A stretch of 47,187 bases of DNA. Source: an uncultured Clostridia bacterium. GTDB lineage: Bacteria > Bacillota > Clostridia > TANB77 > CAG-508. The DNA lies in NCBI GenBank assembly GCA_944387525.1, contig CALXFF010000011.1, positions 1 through 47,187 on the forward strand, in the 5' to 3' direction. A program made the position numbers and the translations under genes. Every line of letters begins with the position of its first letter. The first letter of the stretch is position 1. Below the pieces are notes generated by a model. It did not search any database, had not been told where the DNA came from, and saw only the letters and a list, made by a program, of their open reading frames with translations. This document shows positions 10,013-16,790 of this stretch, in pieces.

Positions 10013-10870
10013 ATGAGTAATTTATGGGATGAAACATCTTTTATAATGAAAAAATATCATATAAAAGCAAATAAAAATTTAGGACAAAACTTTTTAATAG
10101 ATGAACAAGTAATAGAAAAAATAGTAAATGCAAGTGAAATAACAAAAGAAGATTGTGTAATTGAAATAGGACCAGGATTAGGAACATTAACAAAAGAGTT
10201 ATTAGAAAAAGCAGGAAAAGTTATCTCGATAGAACTAGATAAAAAAATGATAACTATATTAAAAGATAGATTTGCTTTATATGACAATTTTGAATTAATA
10301 AATAATGACATTCTCCAAGTAGATTTAAAAAATATAATATCAACTGAAAAAGAAAAAGGATTAAAAAATATAAAAGTTGTAGCAAATCTTCCATATTATA
10401 TTACAACACCAATAATAATGAAACTTTTAGAAGAAAAACTAGATTTAGAAAGTATAACAGTTATGGTACAAAAAGAAGTTGCAGATAGACTAATTGCAAT
10501 TCCAAGTGATAAAGAGACAGGAGCAATTACATATAGTGTATATTATTATGCTAAGGGAGAAGAGATAATAGAAGTACCAAAAGAATCATTTATACCAGAA
10601 CCAGAAGTGACATCAAAAGTAATAAAATTAAACATCAGAAAAGAACCACCTGTTAAAGTCAAAAGTCCAGAAGTAATGTTTAGGATAATTAAATGTGCAT
10701 TTATGCAAAGGAGAAAAACTTTATTAAATGCTCTTGTAAATACTAAAGTTTTTTTGAATAAAGATGAAGGAATAAAAATTTTGAAGAAAATAGGACTTAG
10801 AGAAGATGTTAGAGCTGAAAAATTAAAAATAGAAGATTTTGCAAAAATAACAGATAGTATATTAAAATAA
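10013..10870 (+). CDS. rsmA: 16S rRNA dimethyladenosine transferase RsmA (KsgA)
   Basis: Dimethylates two adjacent adenines of the 3'-terminal helix 45 of 16S rRNA during small-subunit maturation. Signatures: NLGQNFLID at the N-terminus, SAM-binding IEIGPGLGTLT, and catalytic NLPYY (VVANLPYYITTP). 285 residues, normal length. GAAAGGATAATTAAAA precedes the ATG. It is divergent from the PBP gene, with 115 bases between. A QRRKTLLNAL stretch near the C-terminus is typical of the family. Confidence 0.97.
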   Translation: MSNLWDETSFIMKKYHIKANKNLGQNFLIDEQVIEKIVNASEITKEDCVIEIGPGLGTLTKELLEKAGKVISIELDKKMITILKDRFALYDNFELINNDILQVDLKNIISTEKEKGLKNIKVVANLPYYITTPIIMKLLEEKLDLESITVMVQKEVADRLIAIPSDKETGAITYSVYYYAKGEEIIEVPKESFIPEPEVTSKVIKLNIRKEPPVKVKSPEVMFRIIKCAFMQRRKTLLNALVNTKVFLNKDEGIKILKKIGLREDVRAEKLKIEDFAKITDSILK

Positions 10871-10991
10871 TATAAATATCTCATTTGCTAATATATAAAG
10901 TATAAAATGGATATGAACTGAGCTCAAAAAATTAATTCAACAAAAAATATTGGATTTTTTAGAAAAATCTATTTAAAAAAGTTTTCTAACA

Positions 10992-11000
10992 TGATATAAT
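10992..11000 (+). promoter_or_regulatory. extended -10 promoter upstream of the sortase gene
   Basis: TGATATAAT (TG-n-TATAAT) about 90 bases before the sortase ATG, in a 219-base gap that otherwise holds only AT-rich sequence. No good -35 box is visible (TTTAAA at the expected position). Confidence 0.45.
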
Positions 11001-11089
11001 ATTATAGAATATGCAAATTTAAATATGAAACATAATATTAGAAGCATAAACAAAATGTATCAAAATACTAAAGGAAGGAAAAATCAAGA

Positions 11090-11830
11090 ATGAATCAAAT
11101 TTTGGTAACAAAAAAATTATATATAACACCAGAATTAAAAAGAAAAAAGAAAATCTACAAATTTGATTTCTTTTTATCTGTTTTTTTAGTATGCATTTTA
11201 ATTTCCTTTTATATTTATGCCGAATATGCTAGAAACAAAGATGAAGAAGTATCACAGGAAATTTTAGCAAATATGAATATAACACAAGATGACACAGTTG
11301 CAGACAGTAATGTTTTAATTGCAGTATTAGATGATGAAGAACAAACAGAAGAACTAAATTCAGAAGTTAAGCAACAGGTGGAAAATGCAAGCAAAACAGT
11401 ACAAACAACAGATAGTGGATTTAGATATGCAACAATTGCAACAATAAATATACCAAAAATAAATGTAGAATATCCAATATTAGATGGAGAAACTGATTCA
11501 GTAGAAGAAACAGAAGCACTACTAAAGATTTCTCCTACAAAGTTCTGGGGACCAGAACCAAATGAAGTAGGAAACTTCTGTATAGTAGGGCATAATTATA
11601 GAAATACAAGATTTTTTAGTAAAGTACCAACATTAGAAAATGGAGATATTATAGAAATAACAGACTTAACAGGAAGAAAGATTAGTTATAGAGTATATAA
11701 TAAATACACTGTAGACCCAACAGATGTTAGTTGTACAAGCCAATTAACAAATGGAAATAAAGAAATTACATTAATTACTTGTACAAATGATAGTAAGATG
11801 AGAGTTATAGTTAAGGCAAGGGAAGTTTAA
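11090..11830 (+). CDS. sortase, probably class D-like
   Basis: Membrane cysteine transpeptidase that joins surface proteins to the wall or to each other. Single N-terminal helix (about 27-44), a polar linker, then the sortase barrel from about residue 110. Catalytic residues are visible: His in VGHNYR, Cys in LITCTN and Arg in SKMRVIVKA near the C-terminus. The short barrel lacks the class B insertion, so it differs from the sortase at 18812. No substrate with a clear sorting signal is adjacent. It is separated from rdgB by 7 bases and probably co-transcribed with it. Confidence 0.9.
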   Translation: MNQILVTKKLYITPELKRKKKIYKFDFFLSVFLVCILISFYIYAEYARNKDEEVSQEILANMNITQDDTVADSNVLIAVLDDEEQTEELNSEVKQQVENASKTVQTTDSGFRYATIATINIPKINVEYPILDGETDSVEETEALLKISPTKFWGPEPNEVGNFCIVGHNYRNTRFFSKVPTLENGDIIEITDLTGRKISYRVYNKYTVDPTDVSCTSQLTNGNKEITLITCTNDSKMRVIVKAREV

Positions 11831-11837
11831 GGTTGAA

Positions 11838-12428
11838 ATGAGAATGAAAAAAGATATTGTAATGGCGTCAGGAAATAGTGGAAAGATAAAAGAAGCACAA
11901 GAAATTTTAAAAGAATATAAAATAATCCCTATGAAAGAATTAGGAATTAATATAGATGTCGAAGAAGATAAAGAAACTTTTGTAGAAAATGCTATAAAAA
12001 AAGCAGAAGAGATAGCGAAAGAAACAAATGGTAAAATGTGCTTAGCAGATGATTCTGGAATTGAAATTGAATATTTAAATGGATTTCCAGGAGTACATAC
12101 TAAAAGATGGTTCAATGGAACAGATAGAGAAAGAAATCTAGCGATTTTAGATAAATTGCAAGGAGTTCCTAAAGAAAAAAGAAATATAAAATTTATTACA
12201 GCAATGGCACTTTCAGATGGTAATAAAACAATTTCGGTAGAAGCAAGTATAGATGGATATGTAACCGAAACTCCTAGAGGAGAAAATGGTTTTGGTTTTG
12301 ATGAAATTTTTGAATTAGAAGATGGAAGAACTTTGGCAGAATTATTAAATGAAGAGAAAAATGAGATAAGTGCTAGAAGAAAAGCTTTAGAAAAATTAGC
12401 AGAAAAAGTAATAATGTTAGAATTTTAA
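11838..12428 (+). CDS. rdgB: XTP/dITP diphosphatase RdgB (HAM1 family)
   Basis: Hydrolyses non-canonical purine triphosphates (XTP, ITP, dITP) to monophosphates and keeps them out of nucleic acids. Family signatures: ASGNSGKIKEAQEI at the N-terminus, LADDSGIEI, FPGVHTKRW and GENGFGFDEIF. 196 residues is normal. Overlapping starts ATG AGA ATG AAA; the first is used. A terminator hairpin follows. Confidence 0.95.
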   Translation: MRMKKDIVMASGNSGKIKEAQEILKEYKIIPMKELGINIDVEEDKETFVENAIKKAEEIAKETNGKMCLADDSGIEIEYLNGFPGVHTKRWFNGTDRERNLAILDKLQGVPKEKRNIKFITAMALSDGNKTISVEASIDGYVTETPRGENGFGFDEIFELEDGRTLAELLNEEKNEISARRKALEKLAEKVIMLEF

Positions 12429-12445
12429 TAAAATATGATAATTTT

Positions 12446-12484
12446 AAGTATTAGCGAGTGTAAATGCTAATGCTTATTTTTATA
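12446..12484 (+). terminator. intrinsic terminator after rdgB
   Basis: AAGTATTAGC (12446-12455) pairs with GCTAATGCTT (12466-12475), one mismatch, followed by ATTTTTAT. Confidence 0.65.
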
Positions 12485-12516
12485 GAAAAAATTGCTAATA
12501 ATTGGATATAAACTGA

Positions 12517-12545
12517 TTGACAAAAGAACAAAAGTTTGATAATAT
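12517..12545 (+). promoter_or_regulatory. predicted promoter of the RhuM-family gene
   Basis: TTGACA (12517-12522), 17-base spacer, TAATAT (12540-12545), 30 bases before the start codon. Confidence 0.65.
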
Positions 12546-12574
12546 ATGGCAAATAAATAGAGGTGAATTTAAAA

Positions 12575-13594
12575 ATGAGTAACAAAGATTTATATATAAG
12601 AAGTAGTAGTGCAGAATTTCTAATATTTGAACAACAGAAAAAAGAACATGGAATCGAAGTGCGTTTTGAAGATGGAGATTTGTGGCTAACTCAAAAGGCA
12701 TTGGGAGAATTGTATAATACATCAAAACAAGATATAAGTTATCACATAAAAAATATTTATAATGATTTAGAATTAAATCAAAAATCAACTGTCAAAGAAT
12801 TTTTGACAGTTCAAAATGAGGGGAATAGAGAGGTAAAAAGAAAAACTATATACTACAATCTAGATGCAGTAATTTCTGTTGGATATAGAGTAAATACAGA
12901 TAGAGCAATTCAATTTAGAAGATGGGCAACAAATGTATTAAAAGAGTTTTCAAAAAAAGGATATATTATAGATAAAAAAAGAATGGAAAATGGAACATTT
13001 TTTGATGAAGATTATTTCGAATCATTACTTGCAGAAATTAGAGAAATAAGATTATCAGAAAGAAGATTTTACCAAAAAATAACAGATATATATGCGACAT
13101 CCATTGATTATGACAGCAAATCTCCTACAACAATCAAATTTTTCAAAAAAGTCCAAAATAAGATGCACTATGCAGTAACCCATCAAACAGCAGCAGAGAT
13201 AATTTATAATAGAGCAGACCATAAAAAAGAACATATGAATTTAACTAATTGGAAAAATTCTCCGAATGGTAAAATATTAGAAACAGATGTGATTATTGCT
13301 AAAAATTGCTTAAAAAAGGAAGAATTAGAACAATTAGAACTTATTGTTTCAGCTTTCTTAGACTTGGCAGAGGCAAGAGCGAAAAGAAATATTCCCATGA
13401 CTATGGAAGATTGGGCAAAAAGAATAGACAAATATTTATTATCAGATGATAGAGATGTATTAAAAGATGCTGGTAAGATATCACACGAGATAGCGAAAGA
13501 AAAAGCATTAACAGAATTTGAAAAATACAGGGTTATACAAGATAAATTGTATAAATCTGATTTTGATAAATTAATAGAAAGTAGTAAAAATTAG
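12575..13594 (+). CDS. RhuM-family protein
   Basis: The N-terminal half resembles the RhuM virulence-protein family: EVRFEDGDLWLTQKALGELYNTS, a predicted winged-helix-like start, then YYNLDAVISVGYRVN and FRRWATNVLKEF. RhuM proteins occur on islands and next to restriction or phage genes; their biochemical role is not established. ATG 12575 is chosen, 9 bases after GAGGTG; an in-frame GTG at 12563 lies inside that site. The C-terminal half contains AVTHQTAAEIIYNRADHKKEHMNL, also typical of the family. It has its own promoter, is flanked by terminators, and looks like a single-gene cargo unit between rdgB and the wall hydrolase. Confidence 0.8.
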   Translation: MSNKDLYIRSSSAEFLIFEQQKKEHGIEVRFEDGDLWLTQKALGELYNTSKQDISYHIKNIYNDLELNQKSTVKEFLTVQNEGNREVKRKTIYYNLDAVISVGYRVNTDRAIQFRRWATNVLKEFSKKGYIIDKKRMENGTFFDEDYFESLLAEIREIRLSERRFYQKITDIYATSIDYDSKSPTTIKFFKKVQNKMHYAVTHQTAAEIIYNRADHKKEHMNLTNWKNSPNGKILETDVIIAKNCLKKEELEQLELIVSAFLDLAEARAKRNIPMTMEDWAKRIDKYLLSDDRDVLKDAGKISHEIAKEKALTEFEKYRVIQDKLYKSDFDKLIESSKN

Positions 13595-13666
13595 CAAGGT
13601 AAAGTAACAAAAAAATAATCCTTTCATACAATATAAAAAGATTTAAATATGGGAGGATTATTTTTT

Positions 13667-14349
13667 ATGGCAAAGATATTAGTATTTAACAATGACAGTG
13701 ATAGAATGGAAACATATTACAGAAATGAAGCAGACCCAATGCCATACAACACAAATGGAACGCTAAGAGTAAGAGAATTTAGAGGATCAAGCAAAAGTAA
13801 TATCCTATGGACAACAAAAAGAACAATGCAAACATGGAATAGCCAAAGATACTTATATGGAGGACCAATACCAGTAGGATTTGCATTTAAAAGACCATAT
13901 GAAGGACGGACATCGGAAATCAAAGTCAACATTATGCAGGAGTTGCATTTGATGTAGGGCAAACATTAACACAAAGTCAAAGAACAAGACTATGGAATAG
14001 TGCAAATAATGCACAGATTTGGTCATATTTAGAACCACTTTCTCTGACACCAACTTGGGTACATTTCGACAAAAGATGGGGACGTCCTGCCTGCAGTACA
14101 GGTGGATATCCAACTATCAGAAGAGGCAGTTTAAGCAATTATGTATTAATAGCACAAGACGATTTAAATACATTAGGATATAGAACTAATGGATTAGATG
14201 GAATTTTTGGTTCTGCAACACAAAATGCAGTAATTAGTTATCAACGTTCAAGAGGATTAACAGCTGATGGAATTGTTGGCTGTAATACATGGCGTTCATT
14301 ACAAGAAGATGTTGTTGGGACAGGTGCAACAAGTACGACAATAAATTAA
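13667..14349 (+). pseudogene. frameshifted M15-like zinc peptidase with peptidoglycan-binding domain
   Basis: A start ATG 13667 follows GGGAGG, and the first frame reads to a stop at 13957. From about 13905 the homologous sequence continues in another frame: DIGNQSQHYAGVAFDVGQ, then PTWVHFDKRWGRPAC, then a PG_binding_1 domain (TIRRGSLSNYVLIAQDD...FGSATQNAVISYQ...GIVGCNTW) to TAA at 14349. The zinc-ligand pattern HxxGxAxD plus WVHFD fits VanY/M15-type DD-carboxypeptidases. One base is missing (or two are extra) near 13905, in GAAGGACGGACATCGG. It may be a real decay event or a sequencing error; the second part shows no other damage. Restored, it would be a protein of about 227 residues with no signal peptide visible. 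Confidence 0.8.
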
Positions 14350-14355
14350 AAAAGA

Positions 14356-14385
14356 TGAGGTGTCTAATTTGACACCTCAAAAATT
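14356..14385 (+). terminator. intrinsic terminator after the peptidase pseudogene
   Basis: Perfect stem TGAGGTGTC (14356-14364) / GACACCTCA (14371-14379), six-base loop, then AAAATTTTCT. It insulates the dcw block from upstream transcription. Confidence 0.75.
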
Positions 14386-14418
14386 TTCTATAAAATTTAA
14401 CAAATTTTCAAAAAACAC

Positions 14419-14447
14419 TTGCAAAACAAAAAAAGTTATATTAAAAT
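14419..14447 (+). promoter_or_regulatory. promoter of the mraZ (dcw) operon
   Basis: TTGCAA (14419-14424), 17-base spacer, TAAAAT (14442-14447). Predicted transcription starts just before the GTGG repeats. Confidence 0.65.
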
Positions 14448-14456
14448 GATGGTGAA

Positions 14457-14490
14457 GTGGAGAAAAGTGGTACAAAGTGGTAGGAAGTGA
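14457..14490 (+). promoter_or_regulatory. MraZ operator: four 10-bp-spaced GTGG/GTGA boxes
   Basis: GTGG at 14457, 14467 and 14477 and GTGA at 14487, exactly 10 bases apart, between promoter and start codon. MraZ is known to bind direct repeats of this kind upstream of its own gene and to repress the operon, so autoregulation is expected. Confidence 0.75.
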
Positions 14491-14507
14491 AAAAGGAGGT
14501 CCATTCA

Positions 14508-14933
14508 TTGTTAATAGGCGAATATGAGCATTCTCTAGATGCAAAAGGCAGACTAATAATGCCAGCAAAACTAAGACAAGACATGGGAGACAAGTTCATC
14601 GTAACAAAAGGGTTAGATGGATGTCTATTTGCGTTTTCACAAGAAGAATGGAATAACTTTGAAACAAAATTAAAAGCATTACCACTTTCAGATAGAAATG
14701 CAAGAAACTTTGTAAGATTTTTCTTATCAGGAGCAACAGAATGTGAAATAGACAAACAAGGAAGATTTCTACTTCCAAACAATTTAAGAGTCGCAGCAAA
14801 ACTTGAAAAAGAAACAGTAATAATTGGAGTTGGGACAAGACTAGAAATTTGGGATAAAGAAACATGGCAAAATTGCGATGAAAATATATCTGCAGATGAA
14901 ATTGCAGAAAATATGGCAAATTTAGGTATATAG
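14508..14933 (+). CDS. mraZ: transcriptional regulator MraZ
   Basis: DNA-binding regulator of the division and cell-wall operon; forms ring-shaped oligomers of AbrB-fold domains. The protein should begin [15 protein letters not shown], which places the start at TTG 14508, 8 bases after AAAGGAGG; an in-frame GTG at 14487 lies upstream of that ribosome site. Two MraZ repeats are visible, each with the DxKGR / DKQGR motif ([13 protein letters not shown] and [13 protein letters not shown]). 141 residues is the usual size. Its operator lies immediately upstream. A 336-base gap with a repeat array separates it from rsmH, an unusual distance for this pair. Confidence 0.95.
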   Translation: MLIGEYEHSLDAKGRLIMPAKLRQDMGDKFIVTKGLDGCLFAFSQEEWNNFETKLKALPLSDRNARNFVRFFLSGATECEIDKQGRFLLPNNLRVAAKLEKETVIIGVGTRLEIWDKETWQNCDENISADEIAENMANLGI

Positions 14934-14956
14934 CTTGCAAAAGTTTATATATAAAA

Positions 14957-15180
14957 TACCAAAGAAAAAAATACTAAAGATAACTATACAAAAGATAAAA
15001 GTACAAAAGATGATTATGCAAAAGAAAAATGTACAAAAGATTTTTCTATGCACAAAAGATAAAGAGATAGAGTTTATTCAAAAGAAAAATTAAAAGTACA
15101 AATGTTTAATCAAATAGTAACAAAAGAAACATTTGCTAAAGAAAACAGTAAAAAACCAAAAGACAAATACATAGAGTAAA
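14957..15180 (+). repeat. decayed 15-bp tandem repeat array between mraZ and rsmH
   Basis: The core C-A/T-AAAG recurs at 14959, 14974, 14989, 15004, 15019 and 15034, exactly 15 bases apart, and again in phase at 15079; a further pair 15 bases apart lies at 15121 and 15136. In one frame the repeats encode pentads of the type T-K-D-x-x (NTKDN, YTKDK, STKDD, YAKEK, CTKDF), but this frame has a stop just upstream (14952), no start codon, and an internal TAA at 15060 before ending at 15177-15179. Another frame gives IQKIK-VQKMI-MQKKN-VQKIF from a TTG at 14935 without a ribosome site. Probably a remnant of a repetitive coding sequence, or a non-coding minisatellite. Confidence 0.7.
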
Positions 15181-15181
15181 G

Positions 15182-15213
15182 ACAGCTGGTAGTTTTTCGG
15201 AATTACCAGCTGT
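15182..15213 (+). promoter_or_regulatory. perfect hairpin in the mraZ-rsmH gap
   Basis: ACAGCTGGTA (15182-15191) pairs with TACCAGCTGT (15204-15213), 12-base loop. No T-run follows, so it is not a standard terminator; it could be an RNA processing or mRNA-stability element upstream of rsmH. Confidence 0.5.
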
Positions 15214-15269
15214 AATTGTAAATTTAGAAAAAAGATAAAAATTTACAAGCAAAAAGGAACGTGGAAAAA

Positions 15270-16211
15270 ATGGAATTTAAACATAAGCCAGTTATGTTGA
15301 TGCCATGTATAGAAGGTCTAGAAATAAAAAAAGACGGAATATATGTTGATGGAACTTTAGGAGGAGCAGGACATAGTATAGAAATTGCAAAAAGACTATC
15401 TCAAAAAGGAAAATTAATAGGTATTGACAGAGACGAAGAGGCTTTACGAGCAGCACAAGAAAAATTGAAAGATTTTAGCAATGTAATATATGTACATGAT
15501 AATCATGACAATATAAAAGAAATATTAGAAAAATTAGAAATAGAAAAAGTAGATGGAATTCTTTTAGACTTAGGAGTATCTTCATATCAATTAGATGAAA
15601 GAAACAGAGGATTTAGCTATTTAGGAGAAAATAAACTTGACATGAGAATGGACAAAACACAAGAGTTAACAGCCGAAACTGTTGTAAACACATATGAAGA
15701 AAAAGAATTAGCAGATATCATTTATCAATATGGAGAAGAAAGATTTTCAAGACAAATTGCAAGAAACATATGCAAACAAAGAGAAAAAGAAAAAATAACA
15801 ACTACAAAGCAATTAGTAGAAATAATTGAAAATTCAATTCCAAAATCTAAACAAAAAGATGGACATCCAGCAAAAAGAACATTTCAAGCAATTAGAATTG
15901 AAGTAAATAATGAAATAAAACCTTTATATAACACAGTAATGGACTGTATAGATTGTTTAAAAGATAAAGGAAGATTATGCATCATAACATTTCATTCATT
16001 AGAAGATAGGGCAGTTAAAAATGCATATATAGAAGCCCAAGGAAAATGCACATGTCCAAGTGATTTGCCATATTGTGTATGTGGAGCAAAATCATTAGGA
16101 AAGATTATAACAAGAAAACCAATAATAGCAAGCGAAGAAGAACAGTTAGAAAATTCAAGAAGTAAAAGTGCGAAACTAAGAATATTCGAAAGAAGAATAG
16201 ATAAAGAATAA
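15270..16211 (+). CDS. rsmH: 16S rRNA (cytosine1402-N4)-methyltransferase RsmH (MraW)
   Basis: Methylates N4 of C1402 in the 16S rRNA decoding centre using SAM. Signatures: [13 protein letters not shown] at the N-terminus, [12 protein letters not shown] (SAM loop), [14 protein letters not shown], and [13 protein letters not shown] near the C-terminus. 313 residues from ATG 15270, which is 10 bases after AAAAGGAA; an in-frame GTG at 15261 is only one base from that site. Four cysteines in [12 protein letters not shown] are common in Firmicute members. It is followed after 21 bases by the ftsL-like gene. Confidence 0.96.
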   Translation: MEFKHKPVMLMPCIEGLEIKKDGIYVDGTLGGAGHSIEIAKRLSQKGKLIGIDRDEEALRAAQEKLKDFSNVIYVHDNHDNIKEILEKLEIEKVDGILLDLGVSSYQLDERNRGFSYLGENKLDMRMDKTQELTAETVVNTYEEKELADIIYQYGEERFSRQIARNICKQREKEKITTTKQLVEIIENSIPKSKQKDGHPAKRTFQAIRIEVNNEIKPLYNTVMDCIDCLKDKGRLCIITFHSLEDRAVKNAYIEAQGKCTCPSDLPYCVCGAKSLGKIITRKPIIASEEEQLENSRSKSAKLRIFERRIDKE

Positions 16212-16232
16212 TACAAAGGAGGTGAATAACTT

Positions 16233-16736
16233 ATGGCAGGAACAAGATATCAATATACAACAAGTCCTAGAAAACTAGAACCAGATATACAAAGAAAAAG
16301 AAACAAAAAGCAACGTAAATTAAAAGTTGTAGAAGATTTACCAAGACAAAAAGTAGAATTATCTAAAGAACAAAAAAAGAGACAAAAAAATCTAACTCTA
16401 GTCGTTGTAGGAATATTTATCTTGTTGTTTACTATAAGTTATAGAAACTCCCAAATAAACGAAAAATTCAATGAAGTACAAGACCTAAAAGAACAATTAT
16501 CATCACTTGAAAAAGAAAATCAACAACTAGAAGTAACAATACAAAATAGTTTAAATCTAAATAATATAGAAAAACAAGCAAAAGAAAAATTAGGTATGCA
16601 AAAATTAACAAATAAGCAAACAGTATATGTAACATTACCTAAAAAAGATTATATAGAGCCAGCAACTGAAGAAGTAATAAAAAAAGAAGAAAAAAATTGG
16701 TTTCAACAATTTGTAGATAAAATATTTAACAGATAA
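16233..16736 (+). CDS. FtsL-like septum formation protein
   Basis: Small bitopic division protein, predicted inside-out: a basic cytoplasmic N-terminus (KRKRNKKQRKLKV-like composition), one membrane helix (about residues 50-68) and an extracellular coiled coil (about 75-110, QDLKEQLSSLEKENQQLE), then a tail. This is the FtsL/DivIC layout, and its position between rsmH and a class B PBP is the canonical place of ftsL. FtsL and DivIC cannot be told apart on sequence alone; gene order favours FtsL. An AGGAGGTGAAT ribosome site precedes the ATG. Confidence 0.85.
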   Translation: MAGTRYQYTTSPRKLEPDIQRKRNKKQRKLKVVEDLPRQKVELSKEQKKRQKNLTLVVVGIFILLFTISYRNSQINEKFNEVQDLKEQLSSLEKENQQLEVTIQNSLNLNNIEKQAKEKLGMQKLTNKQTVYVTLPKKDYIEPATEEVIKKEEKNWFQQFVDKIFNR

Positions 16737-16754
16737 TATTTTTGGTATAAATAA

Positions 16755-16790
16755 AAAACCTTCTAATAAAATTGATTAGGAGGTTTTTTT
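16755..16790 (+). promoter_or_regulatory. terminator-like hairpin that contains the ribosome site of the next PBP gene
   Basis: AAAACCTTCTAAT (16755-16767) pairs with ATTAGGAGGTTTT (16775-16787), one mismatch, seven-base loop, followed directly by the T-run 16784-16790. The AGGAGG Shine-Dalgarno of the PBP gene (16778-16783) lies inside the 3' arm, and ATG follows at 16791. The structure could attenuate transcription and at the same time hide the ribosome site. Confidence 0.7.

Noticed and set aside
10880-12520. Similar short stretches TTGCTAATA...GGATATAAACTGA near 10890 and 12490
   Set aside because: Both are AT-rich intergenic sequence with only short matches; not enough to call a repeat family.
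14935-15093. Small basic peptide gene (TTG 14935, IQK/VQK repeats) after mraZ
   Set aside because: No ribosome-binding site, no conserved features, and the frame is a by-product of the 15-bp repeat; listed only as part of the repeat.
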